Shown here: in pieces, positions 1 to 7,526 of the stretch
How the letters are laid out: every line of letters starts with the position of its first letter
Numbering within the stretch: position 1 is the stretch's first letter
NCBI GenBank assembly: GCA_905214315.1
Contig: CAJMLN010000023.1
Location: 1-28,155 of the forward strand
DNA: 28,155 bases
Origin: an uncultured bacterium
GTDB lineage: Bacteria; Bacillota; Clostridia; Christensenellales; QALW01
Direction: 5' to 3'
Translations under genes and position numbers: made by a program
Notes under the pieces: model-generated
The model's input: the letters and a program-made list of their open reading frames with translations, nothing else
Database searches by the model: none
What the model was told of the DNA's origin: nothing

Positions 1-1
1 T

Positions 2-1726
2 ACATATTCTTTGGCGTCACAGTTTGCCGAGGAGATACAGAGCCTTTATCAAAAGCTTGCTTACCGTATTGATTTTAATTCTCCCGGGGCGCGGTACCAT
101 CCGTCTGAAAATTTGACGCTGCAGGGAAATACGGTAAGCAGAGAAATTCCAATTGAGCTTACCAGTGCTGGGGGACAGATGCAGAGCGTTTTGATGATTA
201 CTGCATTGGATGCAGAGGGAAAAGCTTTGGATACCGTACTTTCTTTACCAAGTACAATCTATTTTACACCGGTAAAACGAGATGATTTTACAGAAAAAGT
301 GCTGGAAAGAAATTTATCAGCCTATGAAAAAGAAATAGAGGAAAGAGCAAATGAAATCAATACATTGGTAACCGACATACGTCAGGATCTTGAAAACGAG
401 GTGTTCGACGGTTACAGTCCGATTGTTGAAATAGAAGAACAGGCGGCCGGCGCTCAGATAAAAATCACAGATCAAAAGGGAACGAAAGAGGCATTTATTT
501 TTAATGGCAAACAGGGAGAAAAAGGCGATCCGTTTGTTTATTCCGATTTTACGCCGGAACAGCTTGCCGCGTTAAAGGGTGATAAAGGAGATACCGGAAC
601 AGGCCTTCAAATACGGGGATATTATTCTACAGCAGAGGAGCTTTTTGCGGCAGTGTCCTCGCCGGATATCGGGGATGCGTATGGTGTTGGTGTTTCTGCC
701 CCGTATGATATTTATATCTATAGTTTAACCAATGGCTGGGTAAATAACGGCTTCCTTCAAGGGCCAAAGGGCGAGAAAGGCGACGCGTTTACCTATGCAG
801 ATTTTACGCCGGAACAGTTAGCTTTCCTGAAAGGTGAAAAAGGAGAGACGGGAGAACAAGGGCCAAAGGGTGATACGGGAGAGGAGGGACCGGCTGGAGC
901 TTCCTGCACGCATTCCTGGAACGGCACAACGCTGACGGTAACGTCCGCAAGCGGAACATCTTCAGCTGATCTGAAAGGTGAAAAAGGCGATGCAGGAGCT
1001 GTACCCGCGGCTTATGTGGTACTGCAGGGAACCTTAGGTATATGGGAATACCGTGTATGGAACGATAACACAGCGGAGCTGTGGGGAAGAAAAACGTGCA
1101 GCGGTGTATATTGTGTGAATACCTGGGGAAACGTGTTTGAATCTGATGCCAAGTATTCGGAAAATTATGCTTTTACTTTCGGGGCCATCCCGAAGCAAAC
1201 GTTAAGCCTAAGTGGAAGCGACAGCAATCAGTTTATGTTGGAATATCCGGGCAGCACGGATTCTAACACCAAAACAGGCACAGGTGGCTGGTATTTTGTC
1301 CGGCCTTCCTCTATGAGTGGAGATGTTGGCAAAACCGTATATACGGATATTTTTGTAAAAGGTATTTTGCAGCAGTATCTGCTCAAAAATGCGGAATTCT
1401 CTACCGGGAGCGGAGCAGTTTCCCTTGAAAGCGACGCGTCGGATATAAATATGTATGATAATAAGTATTGGGTGCAGTGCAGCATAGACGGGATAAAAAA
1501 TGAAATTTCCCTTACAGATACAGTTAACATCATTACTATTCCTTGGGACAGTTATATGACAGCGGGATTCAGCTGCGCGTTGAGCGGAGCTTACAGCGGA
1601 TATAATTTATACATTTATCATGGCTCCAGCGGTTCAGGAAATATCAGTGCGGCAATTTATTCTACCGAGTCGAGTGTGTTTTTGCAGGACAAGATATGCC
1701 GGCTTAACGTCATTATGATACCGTAA
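2..1726 (+). CDS. Phage tail fibre / baseplate protein with collagen-like repeats (5' partial)
   Basis: The reading frame is open to the window edge and no ribosome-binding site precedes the first possible start (TTG at 11), so the true start lies outside. The N-terminal 90 or so residues look like a baseplate-attachment domain, followed by a charged, probably coiled-coil stretch near residues 95-125. Gly-X-Y runs rich in GEKGD, GDKGDTG and GPKGEKGD lie at about residues 166-190, 252-300 and 325-332. Between them sits a module containing GDAYGVG and APYDIYIY, a pattern I associate with tail fibres of clostridial siphophages. The DFTPEQLA-KG unit occurs twice. The C-terminal 230 residues carry no motif I recognise and are likely the receptor-binding tip. 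Gene order (fibre, small proteins, endolysin, holin) supports the phage assignment. Host-receptor recognition is inferred from position and architecture. Confidence 0.8.
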   Translation, partial: TYSLASQFAEEIQSLYQKLAYRIDFNSPGARYHPSENLTLQGNTVSREIPIELTSAGGQMQSVLMITALDAEGKALDTVLSLPSTIYFTPVKRDDFTEKVLERNLSAYEKEIEERANEINTLVTDIRQDLENEVFDGYSPIVEIEEQAAGAQIKITDQKGTKEAFIFNGKQGEKGDPFVYSDFTPEQLAALKGDKGDTGTGLQIRGYYSTAEELFAAVSSPDIGDAYGVGVSAPYDIYIYSLTNGWVNNGFLQGPKGEKGDAFTYADFTPEQLAFLKGEKGETGEQGPKGDTGEEGPAGASCTHSWNGTTLTVTSASGTSSADLKGEKGDAGAVPAAYVVLQGTLGIWEYRVWNDNTAELWGRKTCSGVYCVNTWGNVFESDAKYSENYAFTFGAIPKQTLSLSGSDSNQFMLEYPGSTDSNTKTGTGGWYFVRPSSMSGDVGKTVYTDIFVKGILQQYLLKNAEFSTGSGAVSLESDASDINMYDNKYWVQCSIDGIKNEISLTDTVNIITIPWDSYMTAGFSCALSGAYSGYNLYIYHGSSGSGNISAAIYSTESSVFLQDKICRLNVIMIP

Positions 1727-1738
1727 CGGGGGGAAAAC

Positions 1739-2068
1739 ATGTTAAAAGAAACATGCAGTATCTGCTTTGACTGCGCGAACGCGTATGCGCATCGGTGCCG
1801 GAAGATCTATGACGGAACGCCGATCAAAGGATGGACAGCAAGAGAATTAAAAGACGGCGGATATATGGTAGAAGAATGCCCGAACTTTAAAAGGGATTGG
1901 GATCATCGGATCAGGGCGCGGGATTTAAGTCGAATATTGGGTATTTGTACGGATTCGGTATCGCGTAAAGCACCGGGGGAGCTGATAGCAATCGCGAGGG
2001 AAAAGGGCTATCAATTAAAAATACAGGCGGGGAAAACATACCGCAGCTATTATATTTACAGGATTTAA
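1739..2068 (+). CDS. Small Cys-rich prophage protein, function unknown
   Basis: 109 aa, starting 12 bases after the tail-fibre stop behind a GGGGGAAA Shine-Dalgarno-like tract. The N-terminus has a cluster C6, C9, C12, H18, C20 and a further EEC near residue 50, which could bind a metal ion. The C-terminal half (about residues 58-95, RDLSRILGI to AIAREKGY) has the alternation of a short helix-turn-helix. It sits between structural and lysis genes. I do not recognise the family. A regulatory or accessory tail role is possible but not shown. Confidence 0.7.
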   Translation: MLKETCSICFDCANAYAHRCRKIYDGTPIKGWTARELKDGGYMVEECPNFKRDWDHRIRARDLSRILGICTDSVSRKAPGELIAIAREKGYQLKIQAGKTYRSYYIYRI

Positions 2069-2079
2069 GGAGAAGAAAG

Positions 2080-2349
2080 ATGTACATAACGTGGCAGTCA
2101 GTAATAACCGCGGCATCGGTGCTGGGGGCGGCAGGGGTAATATTGGGAACGGTGCTGGCGGTATACCGGTGGTATTTAAAGCAGGAAAAACAGGACAGGG
2201 ATATTTTAAAAATGAAAGAGGAAAACACACTGATCTGTTTTGCACTGGCGGCTTGTTTGGACGGGCTGATGCAGTTGGGTGCGAACCATACAGTGCCGGT
2301 GGCGAAGGAGAAACTGGATAAGTATTTGAATCAACAGGCACATCAATAA
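2080..2349 (+). CDS. Small single-TM prophage protein next to the lysis genes
   Basis: 89 aa with an AAGGAGAAG ribosome-binding site just upstream. One hydrophobic segment at about residues 7-29 (SVITAASVLGAAGVI...) is followed by a charged helix (KQEKQDRDILKMKEE) and a Cys-containing amphipathic stretch ending in a hydrophilic tail. Small membrane proteins of this shape commonly sit beside the endolysin and holin in clostridial prophages, where they may act as a second holin or spanin-like accessory. That role is inferred from position only. Confidence 0.7.
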   Translation: MYITWQSVITAASVLGAAGVILGTVLAVYRWYLKQEKQDRDILKMKEENTLICFALAACLDGLMQLGANHTVPVAKEKLDKYLNQQAHQ

Positions 2350-2364
2350 AGGAGGAAAAAGGAA

Positions 2365-3219
2365 ATGGAAGGAAAGAAGCTTGTAGAACAGGCGTGCAAA
2401 TGGCTGGGGAGAAAAGAGAGCGACGGAAGCCATAAGGAAATTGTGGACATTTACAACGGCCATACGCCGCTGGCGCGGGGGTACAAGGTGAAATACACCG
2501 ACAGTTGGTGCGCTGCCTTTGTATCGGCGGCGGCGATTGCCTGCGGGTGTACGGAGCTGATCCCGACGGAGTGTAGCTGTGGACGCATGATCCAACTGAT
2601 GCAGGAAAAGGGAATCTGGGAGGAGAACGACGCGTACAGCCCGAGGCCGGGAGATATAATCTTTTACGACTGGCAGGACAGCGGAAAGGGAGATAATACG
2701 GGCTGGCCGGAGCATGTGGGGATTGTGGAGAGCACAGAGAACGGTCAAATAACCGTTATTGAGGGGAATTTGAACAATTCTGTTTCCCGCCGCAAACTGG
2801 CCGTAAACGGGCGGTATATCCGTGGCTACGGCGTGCCGGAATATGGGGCGGACAAGCCCGTAGAAACGCCGCAGAAGAGCCTGGACGAGGTGGCGAAGGA
2901 GGTCATCAGCGGCAAATATGGCAACGGAGCGGAGCGGAAAAAGAGAATTTCGGAAGAAACGCCATACGGCTATGAAGAGGTGCAGGCGCGGGTGAATGCA
3001 ATTTTAAGCGGAAAAGAACCGGCCGCGGAATACTACCCGCAGTATACCGGAAATACCAACAGCATTGTGGACGCGTTAAAAGCGGTGCAGGTAAATTCCA
3101 GTTACAGCCACCGAAAGAAAATTGCAAAGGCAAACGGCATTCCGGGCTACACGGGAGAGGCGGAACAAAACACAAAATTGCTTGCTTTGCTGAAGCAGGG
3201 AAAATTGAGAAAAGAATGA
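2365..3219 (+). CDS. Phage endolysin: CHAP peptidase + CW_7 cell-wall-binding domain
   Basis: 284 aa, with an AAAGGAGGAAAAAGG ribosome-binding site. The N-terminal domain (about 1-155) has the CHAP amidase/endopeptidase pattern: catalytic Cys49 in SWCAAFVS, PGDIIFYDW, His117 in PEHVGIV and Glu133 in VIEGN. Residues about 172-216 (DEVAKEVISGKYGNGAERK, then VQARVNAIL) match the Cpl-7-type CW_7 cell-wall-binding repeat. A last domain, about 225-284 (IVDALKAVQVNSSYSHRKKI to LLKQGKL), resembles a C-terminal repeat often found in clostridial phage lysins. It has no signal peptide, in line with release through the adjacent holin. It cleaves host peptidoglycan at lysis. Confidence 0.93.
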   Translation: MEGKKLVEQACKWLGRKESDGSHKEIVDIYNGHTPLARGYKVKYTDSWCAAFVSAAAIACGCTELIPTECSCGRMIQLMQEKGIWEENDAYSPRPGDIIFYDWQDSGKGDNTGWPEHVGIVESTENGQITVIEGNLNNSVSRRKLAVNGRYIRGYGVPEYGADKPVETPQKSLDEVAKEVISGKYGNGAERKKRISEETPYGYEEVQARVNAILSGKEPAAEYYPQYTGNTNSIVDALKAVQVNSSYSHRKKIAKANGIPGYTGEAEQNTKLLALLKQGKLRKE

Positions 3220-3232
3220 GGAGGACGAAAAA

Positions 3233-3436
3233 ATGAAGCTGACAAACAAAGCCTATGATATTTTAAAATGGATAGCGATGTACTTATTACCGGCGTTGGG
3301 AACACTGTACTTTGCGCTTGCGGGGATCTGGGGGTTTCCGTACGGGGAGCAGATTGTAGGCACCATCACGGCGGTAGATACCTTCTTGGGCGTGCTGCTG
3401 GGAATCAGCTCGGCGCAGTATCATAAGAATCAATAA
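3233..3436 (+). CDS. Phage holin (phi-LC3-like)
   Basis: 67 aa, starting 13 bases after the endolysin stop with a GAGGACG Shine-Dalgarno. It has two hydrophobic segments (about residues 13-32 and 43-60) separated by a short loop containing GIWGFPYGEQ, and a short polar C-terminus. Size, topology and the DILKWIAMYLLPALGTLYFAL core match the phi-LC3 holin family. Holins form membrane lesions that let the endolysin reach the wall. This is the last gene of the prophage right arm in this window. Confidence 0.9.
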   Translation: MKLTNKAYDILKWIAMYLLPALGTLYFALAGIWGFPYGEQIVGTITAVDTFLGVLLGISSAQYHKNQ

Positions 3437-3491
3437 TATCTCCCCCAGGCCTCTGCTATAACGGCATACACACTCGGGGACGTTCTGATAT

Positions 3492-3518
3492 AGCGGGGTG
3501 GTCGGCCGCCCCGCTTTT
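3492..3518 (+). terminator. Rho-independent terminator after the prophage lysis genes
   Basis: AGCGGGG at 3492-3498 pairs with CCCCGCT at 3509-3515, followed by a short T run. It lies 55 bases beyond the holin stop, on the strand of the lysis cassette. Confidence 0.7.
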
Positions 3519-3611
3519 ATTGAAAATATAAGGTGGCCTGATACCTGAAAAACCCGTAATAAATGTCGGACATATGGGCCGATGGTTGACAGAAAACGAA
3601 AAAATCAGACG

Positions 3612-3650
3612 GAGTGACAGTGTTTATTCATTGTCACTCTTTTATTTTTT
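3612..3650 (+). terminator. Strong rho-independent terminator, + strand
   Basis: GAGTGACA (3612-3619) pairs perfectly with TGTCACTC (3632-3639) and is followed by a long T-rich tract. It would insulate the prophage right arm from the tRNA locus. No gene lies between it and the previous terminator. Confidence 0.8.
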
Positions 3651-3679
3651 TTCTTGAAATTCGTGCAAAAATCATGCAC

Positions 3680-3719
3680 AAAAAAATAAAGAGTGCTGAA
3701 ATTATCATACACTCTTTAT
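3680..3719 (-). terminator. Rho-independent terminator for tRNA-Ala, - strand
   Basis: The perfect 10-base inverted repeat ATAAAGAGTG (3686-3695) / CACTCTTTAT (3710-3719), read on the minus strand, is followed by a run of T. It lies about 65 bases downstream of the tRNA 3' end, where a tRNA terminator is expected. Confidence 0.75.
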
Positions 3720-3782
3720 GCTTATTACAAATACGAACATCCTTGGATTAATCGATAAAACAGAGCCCGGATTTGCACATTT

Positions 3783-3859
3783 TGGTGGAGATAATGGGAT
3801 TCGAACCCATGACCCCTTGACTGCCAGTCAAGTACTCTAGCCAACTGAGCTATACCCCC
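3783..3859 (-). tRNA. tRNA-Ala (anticodon GGC)
   Basis: The minus strand folds into a standard 77-nt cloverleaf with an encoded CCA end. The acceptor stem GGGGGUA/UAUCUCC contains the G3-U70 wobble pair, the main identity element of alanine tRNAs, and the discriminator base is A. The anticodon stem CUUGA/UCAAG closes loop CUGGCAG with anticodon GGC, which reads GCC. The T arm is AUGGG-UUCGAAU-CCCAU. The 3' end faces the prophage, a common arrangement when a phage integrates into a tRNA gene. Confidence 0.97.
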
Positions 3860-3872
3860 AAGAACAAGTTAT

Positions 3873-3900
3873 ATTATACATAAAAATTAAAACAAGTCAA
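3873..3900 (-). promoter_or_regulatory. Promoter of tRNA-Ala
   Basis: Reading the minus strand, TTGACT (3895-3900) and a perfect TATAAT (3873-3878) are separated by 16 bases. The -10 box is 13 bases from the first tRNA nucleotide. Confidence 0.8.
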
Positions 3901-3919
3901 ATGTTTTTTTAAAATTTGG

Positions 3920-3948
3920 TTGGTGTTTTTTTTGTTTTATAGTATAAT
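3920..3948 (+). promoter_or_regulatory. Promoter of the icd-lepA-hemW run
   Basis: A perfect TATAAT (3943-3948) lies 17 bases downstream of TTGGTG (3920-3925), a half-matching -35 box in a T-rich stretch. It is back to back with the tRNA promoter, so the two units diverge from this 100-base gap. Confidence 0.65.
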
Positions 3949-3989
3949 GACTAAAAACAGTTTTGCTTTAACTAATGGAGGTGCTTTTG

Positions 3990-5195
3990 GTGGAAAAAAT
4001 AAAGATGTCAACGCCGCTGGTGGAGCTCGATGGCGATGAAATGACCCGGGTTCTTTGGCAGTGGATCAAGGAATTGCTGATTGAGCCATATATTGACCTG
4101 AAAAGCGAGTATTATGATTTAGGATTGGAAAACAGAGACAGAACAGACGATCAGGTGACCGTTGATTCTGCCGAGGCCATTAAAAAATACGGCGTAGGGG
4201 TAAAATGCGCTACGATTACGCCCAATGCGCAGCGTGTAGAGGAATATAAGCTGAAAAAAATGTGGAAAAGTCCCAACGGTACGGTGCGCGCTATTTTAGA
4301 CGGTACGGTTTTCCGCGAGCCGGTTTTGGTAAAAGGAATTCAGCCGGTGGTCAGAAATTGGGAGAAACCGATTATCATTGCACGACATGCCTACGGGGAT
4401 GTTTATAAAAATGTGGAGTTCCGTGTAGAGCAGGGGGAAACTGCGGAGCTGGTTGTCAGCGGCATCGGCGGACAGCGGAAAGAGACCATTCTTATGTTTG
4501 ATAAAAGCGCGGGTGTTGTCCAGGGGCTGCATAATATTGACGCGTCGATTGAAAGCTTTGCTCGTTCCTGCTTTGAATACGCGTTGGATAAAAAGCAGGA
4601 TCTGTGGTTTTCTACCAAGGATACGATTTCCAAGACGTATGACCATCGCTTTAAAGATATTTTTGCTGAAATTTTTGAAAGAGAGTATCAGGCGAAATTT
4701 GAGCAGGCGGAAATCGAGTATTTTTATACGCTGATCGATGACGCCGTTGCGCGGGTGATCCGTTCTAAAGGAGGGTATATCTGGGCCTGCAAAAATTATG
4801 ACGGCGACGTAATGAGCGATATGATCGCTACGGCGTTTGGCAGTCTTGCCATGATGACCAGTGTTTTGGTTTCGCCTGACGGAAAATATGAATATGAGGC
4901 CGCGCACGGTACGGTAACACGCCATTATTATAATTACTTAAAAGGCGAGGAAACCAGCACCAACCCGGTGGCTACCATTTTCGCCTGGACGGGTGCTTTC
5001 CGCAAGCGCGGTCAGCTGGACGGTCTGCCGGAGCTTGCTGCGTATGCGGATAAAATGGAACAGGCTGTGCTGCGTACGATTGAAGAGGGAGTTATGACGA
5101 AAGATCTGTACGCGCTTTCTTCGCTTGAAAATAAAAAATGTGTAAACAGCCGTGCGTTTTTAGAGGCGGTTGCACAGAAATATGAAACGATGTAA
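3990..5195 (+). CDS. icd: NADP-dependent isocitrate dehydrogenase (eukaryote-like subfamily)
   Basis: 401 aa from GTG at 3990. An in-frame ATG at 3975 overlaps the Shine-Dalgarno GGAGGTG (3977-3983), which is spaced 6 bases from GTG 3990, so the GTG start is preferred. The protein oxidatively decarboxylates isocitrate to 2-oxoglutarate, making NADPH. Recognisable elements are PLVELDGDEMTR at the N-terminus, the substrate segment KSPNGTVRAILDGTVFREP, the metal-binding YDGDVMSD and the cofactor segment HGTVTRHYY. These place it in the homodimeric subfamily that includes mitochondrial and cytosolic IDH rather than the E. coli type. Length is normal for that subfamily. It probably supplies 2-oxoglutarate for glutamate synthesis. 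It is followed 14 bases later by the SEC-C gene. Confidence 0.95.
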   Translation: MEKIKMSTPLVELDGDEMTRVLWQWIKELLIEPYIDLKSEYYDLGLENRDRTDDQVTVDSAEAIKKYGVGVKCATITPNAQRVEEYKLKKMWKSPNGTVRAILDGTVFREPVLVKGIQPVVRNWEKPIIIARHAYGDVYKNVEFRVEQGETAELVVSGIGGQRKETILMFDKSAGVVQGLHNIDASIESFARSCFEYALDKKQDLWFSTKDTISKTYDHRFKDIFAEIFEREYQAKFEQAEIEYFYTLIDDAVARVIRSKGGYIWACKNYDGDVMSDMIATAFGSLAMMTSVLVSPDGKYEYEAAHGTVTRHYYNYLKGEETSTNPVATIFAWTGAFRKRGQLDGLPELAAYADKMEQAVLRTIEEGVMTKDLYALSSLENKKCVNSRAFLEAVAQKYETM

Positions 5196-5209
5196 AGGGG
5201 TAAAAAGAA

Positions 5210-5707
5210 ATGAAGCTTTATGATACATGGGAAAATATGCAGGAGCTGTGCCAAACGGACGCGCAGCAATCCGAGCTTTGGAACAAATACTATACCGAGG
5301 AGACCGAGGCCTATAAACGGATTTTAGGTCAAAAACTCTTTACGCTTTCGGGAACGGCCGGGGAGCTTGCCGAACAGCTGGGCATGGAGCCTGTGATTTT
5401 TGCGCCCTTTTGCGACGGCATCAATACTTCGCTCGAAACAGAGCTTGCTGTAAAGGAGCTGGAGGAGGAAACACCGGTTACGATGACGGTTCTGCCGGAA
5501 AAACTCTATTATAATATGCTTTCGGCAAAGGCCAAGTGGCTCTATGAGCTGAAGGAATGGAATGATGTGCTGCCGGAGGAGAAGCGCACCGAAATTACGC
5601 GCGCCTGGCGCAGCGATCATATGGCGGTAAGCAAAAAGACCGTGGGTCGGAATGACCCGTGCCCTTGCGGGAGCGGTAAAAAATATAAGGTCTGCTGCGG
5701 CAGATAA
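5210..5707 (+). CDS. SEC-C motif protein, function unknown
   Basis: 165 aa, with an AAAGGGG Shine-Dalgarno. The C-terminal 20 residues (NDPCPCGSGKKYKVCC) form the SEC-C zinc-binding motif first described at the C-terminus of SecA, with Cys-X-Cys and Cys-Cys pairs as ligands. The N-terminal 140 residues are acidic and probably helical (TWENMQELCQ, FTLSGTAGELAEQLGM), with no catalytic motif visible. It lies 14 bases after icd and 15 before lepA, so it is likely co-transcribed. SEC-C modules often mediate zinc-dependent contacts with proteins or ribosomes. The role of this protein is unknown. Confidence 0.85.
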   Translation: MKLYDTWENMQELCQTDAQQSELWNKYYTEETEAYKRILGQKLFTLSGTAGELAEQLGMEPVIFAPFCDGINTSLETELAVKELEEETPVTMTVLPEKLYYNMLSAKAKWLYELKEWNDVLPEEKRTEITRAWRSDHMAVSKKTVGRNDPCPCGSGKKYKVCCGR

Positions 5708-5722
5708 CGGGGCAGAAAACAG

Positions 5723-7525
5723 ATGTCGTTTAAAAGAGAAAATATCCGCAATTTTTGCATCATTGCGCATATCGATCACGGAAAATCGACGTTGGCGGAT
5801 CGGCTGATCGATGAAACGGGTACGGTAAGCGCCCGGGAAATGCACGCGCAGCTGCTGGATACGATGGAACTGGAGCAGGAGCGGGGCATTACGATAAAAT
5901 CTCAGGCGGTGCGCATGTTTTATAAGGCTGATGACGGGCAGGAATATATGCTCAACCTGATTGATACCCCCGGGCATGTGGATTTTACCTATGAGGTTTC
6001 CCGCAGCTTAAATGCCTGTGAAGGGGCGATTTTAATTGTGGACGCCACTCAGGGGGTGGAGGCACAGACGCTGGCTAATGTGTATCTTGCCGTGGGGCAG
6101 GATCTGGAAATTCTGCCGGTTATCAATAAAATTGACCTTCCCAGCGCCGAGCCGGACGTTGTGGCCAAGGAAGTGGAGGATATTATCGGGATTCCCTGTA
6201 TGGACGCCCCGCGTATTTCGGCAAAGGAGGGCATCAATATCCATCAGGTGCTGGAACTTATCGTGCAATCCGTTCCCGCGCCGAAGGGGAATGAAAAGGA
6301 ACCGCTGCAAGCGCTGATTTTTGATTCCGTATACGATAACTATAAGGGTGCGCTCAGCTTTGTGCGCGTTAAGAACGGCAAAGTGCGGGTGGGAACAAAA
6401 ATCCGCATGATGCACTCAAACCACACGTTTGAGGTAACCGAGGTAGGCGTGTTTACGCCGGAATATCTGCCGGTGGAAGAGCTTTCCGCCGGAGAGGTTG
6501 GCTATATTGCCGCCAGCATCAAAACTGTAAGCGAAACGCGCGTAGGCGATACGATAACCGATGACGCGTATCCCGCCGCTGCGCCGCTGCCGGGGTATAA
6601 AAAAATCATGCCCAATGTGTTCTGCGGCATTTACCCGGCCGACGGCAGTGAATATGATGACCTGCGCGACGCCCTGGAAAAGCTGGGGCTGAACGATGCT
6701 TCGCTTACGTTTGAACCGGAAACCTCCGCTGCGCTGGGATATGGTTTCCGCTGCGGCTTTTTAGGTTTGCTGCATATGGAAATTATTCAGGAGCGGCTGG
6801 AGCGGGAGTTTGATTTTGACCTTGTTACAACAGCGCCCAGCGTTATTTATGAGGTTACCAAGACCGACGGTACGGAATTAAAAATTGATAACCCTGCTAA
6901 CTTGCCCAAAGTGGATGAAATTAAAGAAATGCGCGAGCCCATTGTAAAGGCGAATATTATGACGCCGAAGGACTACATCGGCGCGGTGATGGATCTTTGC
7001 ATCGAAAAGCGCGGGGAATATTTGAACATGCACTATGCGGATGCAAACCGTGCGGTTCTGGAATATAGAATGCCGCTGAATGAGATTATCTATGACTTTT
7101 TTAATACTTTAAAATCCCGTACCAGGGGATATGCTTCCTTTGATTATGAGCTGGCCGGTTATCAGCCCAGCGAATTGGTGAAACTGGATTTTTTATTAAA
7201 CGGCGACGCCTGCGATGCGCTTTCGGTTATTGTGCACAAGGACAAGGCTTATGCGCACGGCCGCATGGTGGCGGAAAAGCTGCGGGATGTGATTCCGCGG
7301 CAGCTGTTTGAAATTCCCATTCAGGCCGCTATCGGCGGAAAGGTGATTGCGCGGGAAACGGTAAAGGCGATGCGTAAGGATGTCTTGGCCAAGTGCTACG
7401 GCGGCGATATTACCCGAAAGAAGAAACTGCTGGAAAAGCAGAAAGAGGGGAAAAAGCGGATGCGCCAGGTGGGCAGTGTGGAGGTTCCCTCCGAGGCCTT
7501 CCTTGCCGTGCTGAAGCTGGATTGA
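5723..7525 (+). CDS. lepA: Elongation factor 4 (LepA)
   Basis: 600 aa, full length for the family. It is a ribosome-bound GTPase related to EF-G, proposed to back-translocate ribosomes and to help 30S biogenesis. Motifs seen are G1 AHIDHGKST (residues 15-23), G2 ERGITIKS, G3 DTPGHVDF, G4 NKID and G5 SAK, then the EF-G-like domains and the LepA-specific C-terminal domain starting near GRMVAEKLRDVIPRQ and ending SVEVPSEAFLAVLKLD. The ribosome-binding site is weak (CGGGGCAG). The hemW start is one base after the lepA stop, so the two are translationally coupled, a lepA-hemW pairing common in Bacillota. Confidence 0.98.
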   Translation: MSFKRENIRNFCIIAHIDHGKSTLADRLIDETGTVSAREMHAQLLDTMELEQERGITIKSQAVRMFYKADDGQEYMLNLIDTPGHVDFTYEVSRSLNACEGAILIVDATQGVEAQTLANVYLAVGQDLEILPVINKIDLPSAEPDVVAKEVEDIIGIPCMDAPRISAKEGINIHQVLELIVQSVPAPKGNEKEPLQALIFDSVYDNYKGALSFVRVKNGKVRVGTKIRMMHSNHTFEVTEVGVFTPEYLPVEELSAGEVGYIAASIKTVSETRVGDTITDDAYPAAAPLPGYKKIMPNVFCGIYPADGSEYDDLRDALEKLGLNDASLTFEPETSAALGYGFRCGFLGLLHMEIIQERLEREFDFDLVTTAPSVIYEVTKTDGTELKIDNPANLPKVDEIKEMREPIVKANIMTPKDYIGAVMDLCIEKRGEYLNMHYADANRAVLEYRMPLNEIIYDFFNTLKSRTRGYASFDYELAGYQPSELVKLDFLLNGDACDALSVIVHKDKAYAHGRMVAEKLRDVIPRQLFEIPIQAAIGGKVIARETVKAMRKDVLAKCYGGDITRKKKLLEKQKEGKKRMRQVGSVEVPSEAFLAVLKLD

Positions 7526-7526
7526 T

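Larger units (their letters stand above)
3437..3782. other. Prophage-chromosome junction region, non-coding
   Basis: There is no convincing gene in this stretch. It holds three hairpin terminators, listed separately. If the prophage integrated at the tRNA-Ala 3' end, the attachment core should lie at about 3783-3800. The duplicate copy would be beyond the left edge of the window, so it cannot be confirmed here. No integrase is visible on this side. Confidence 0.4.

Noticed and set aside
5324..5977. 217-codon minus-strand open frame across the SEC-C/lepA junction
   Set aside because: Overlaps two clear genes on the opposite strand and looks like nothing known.
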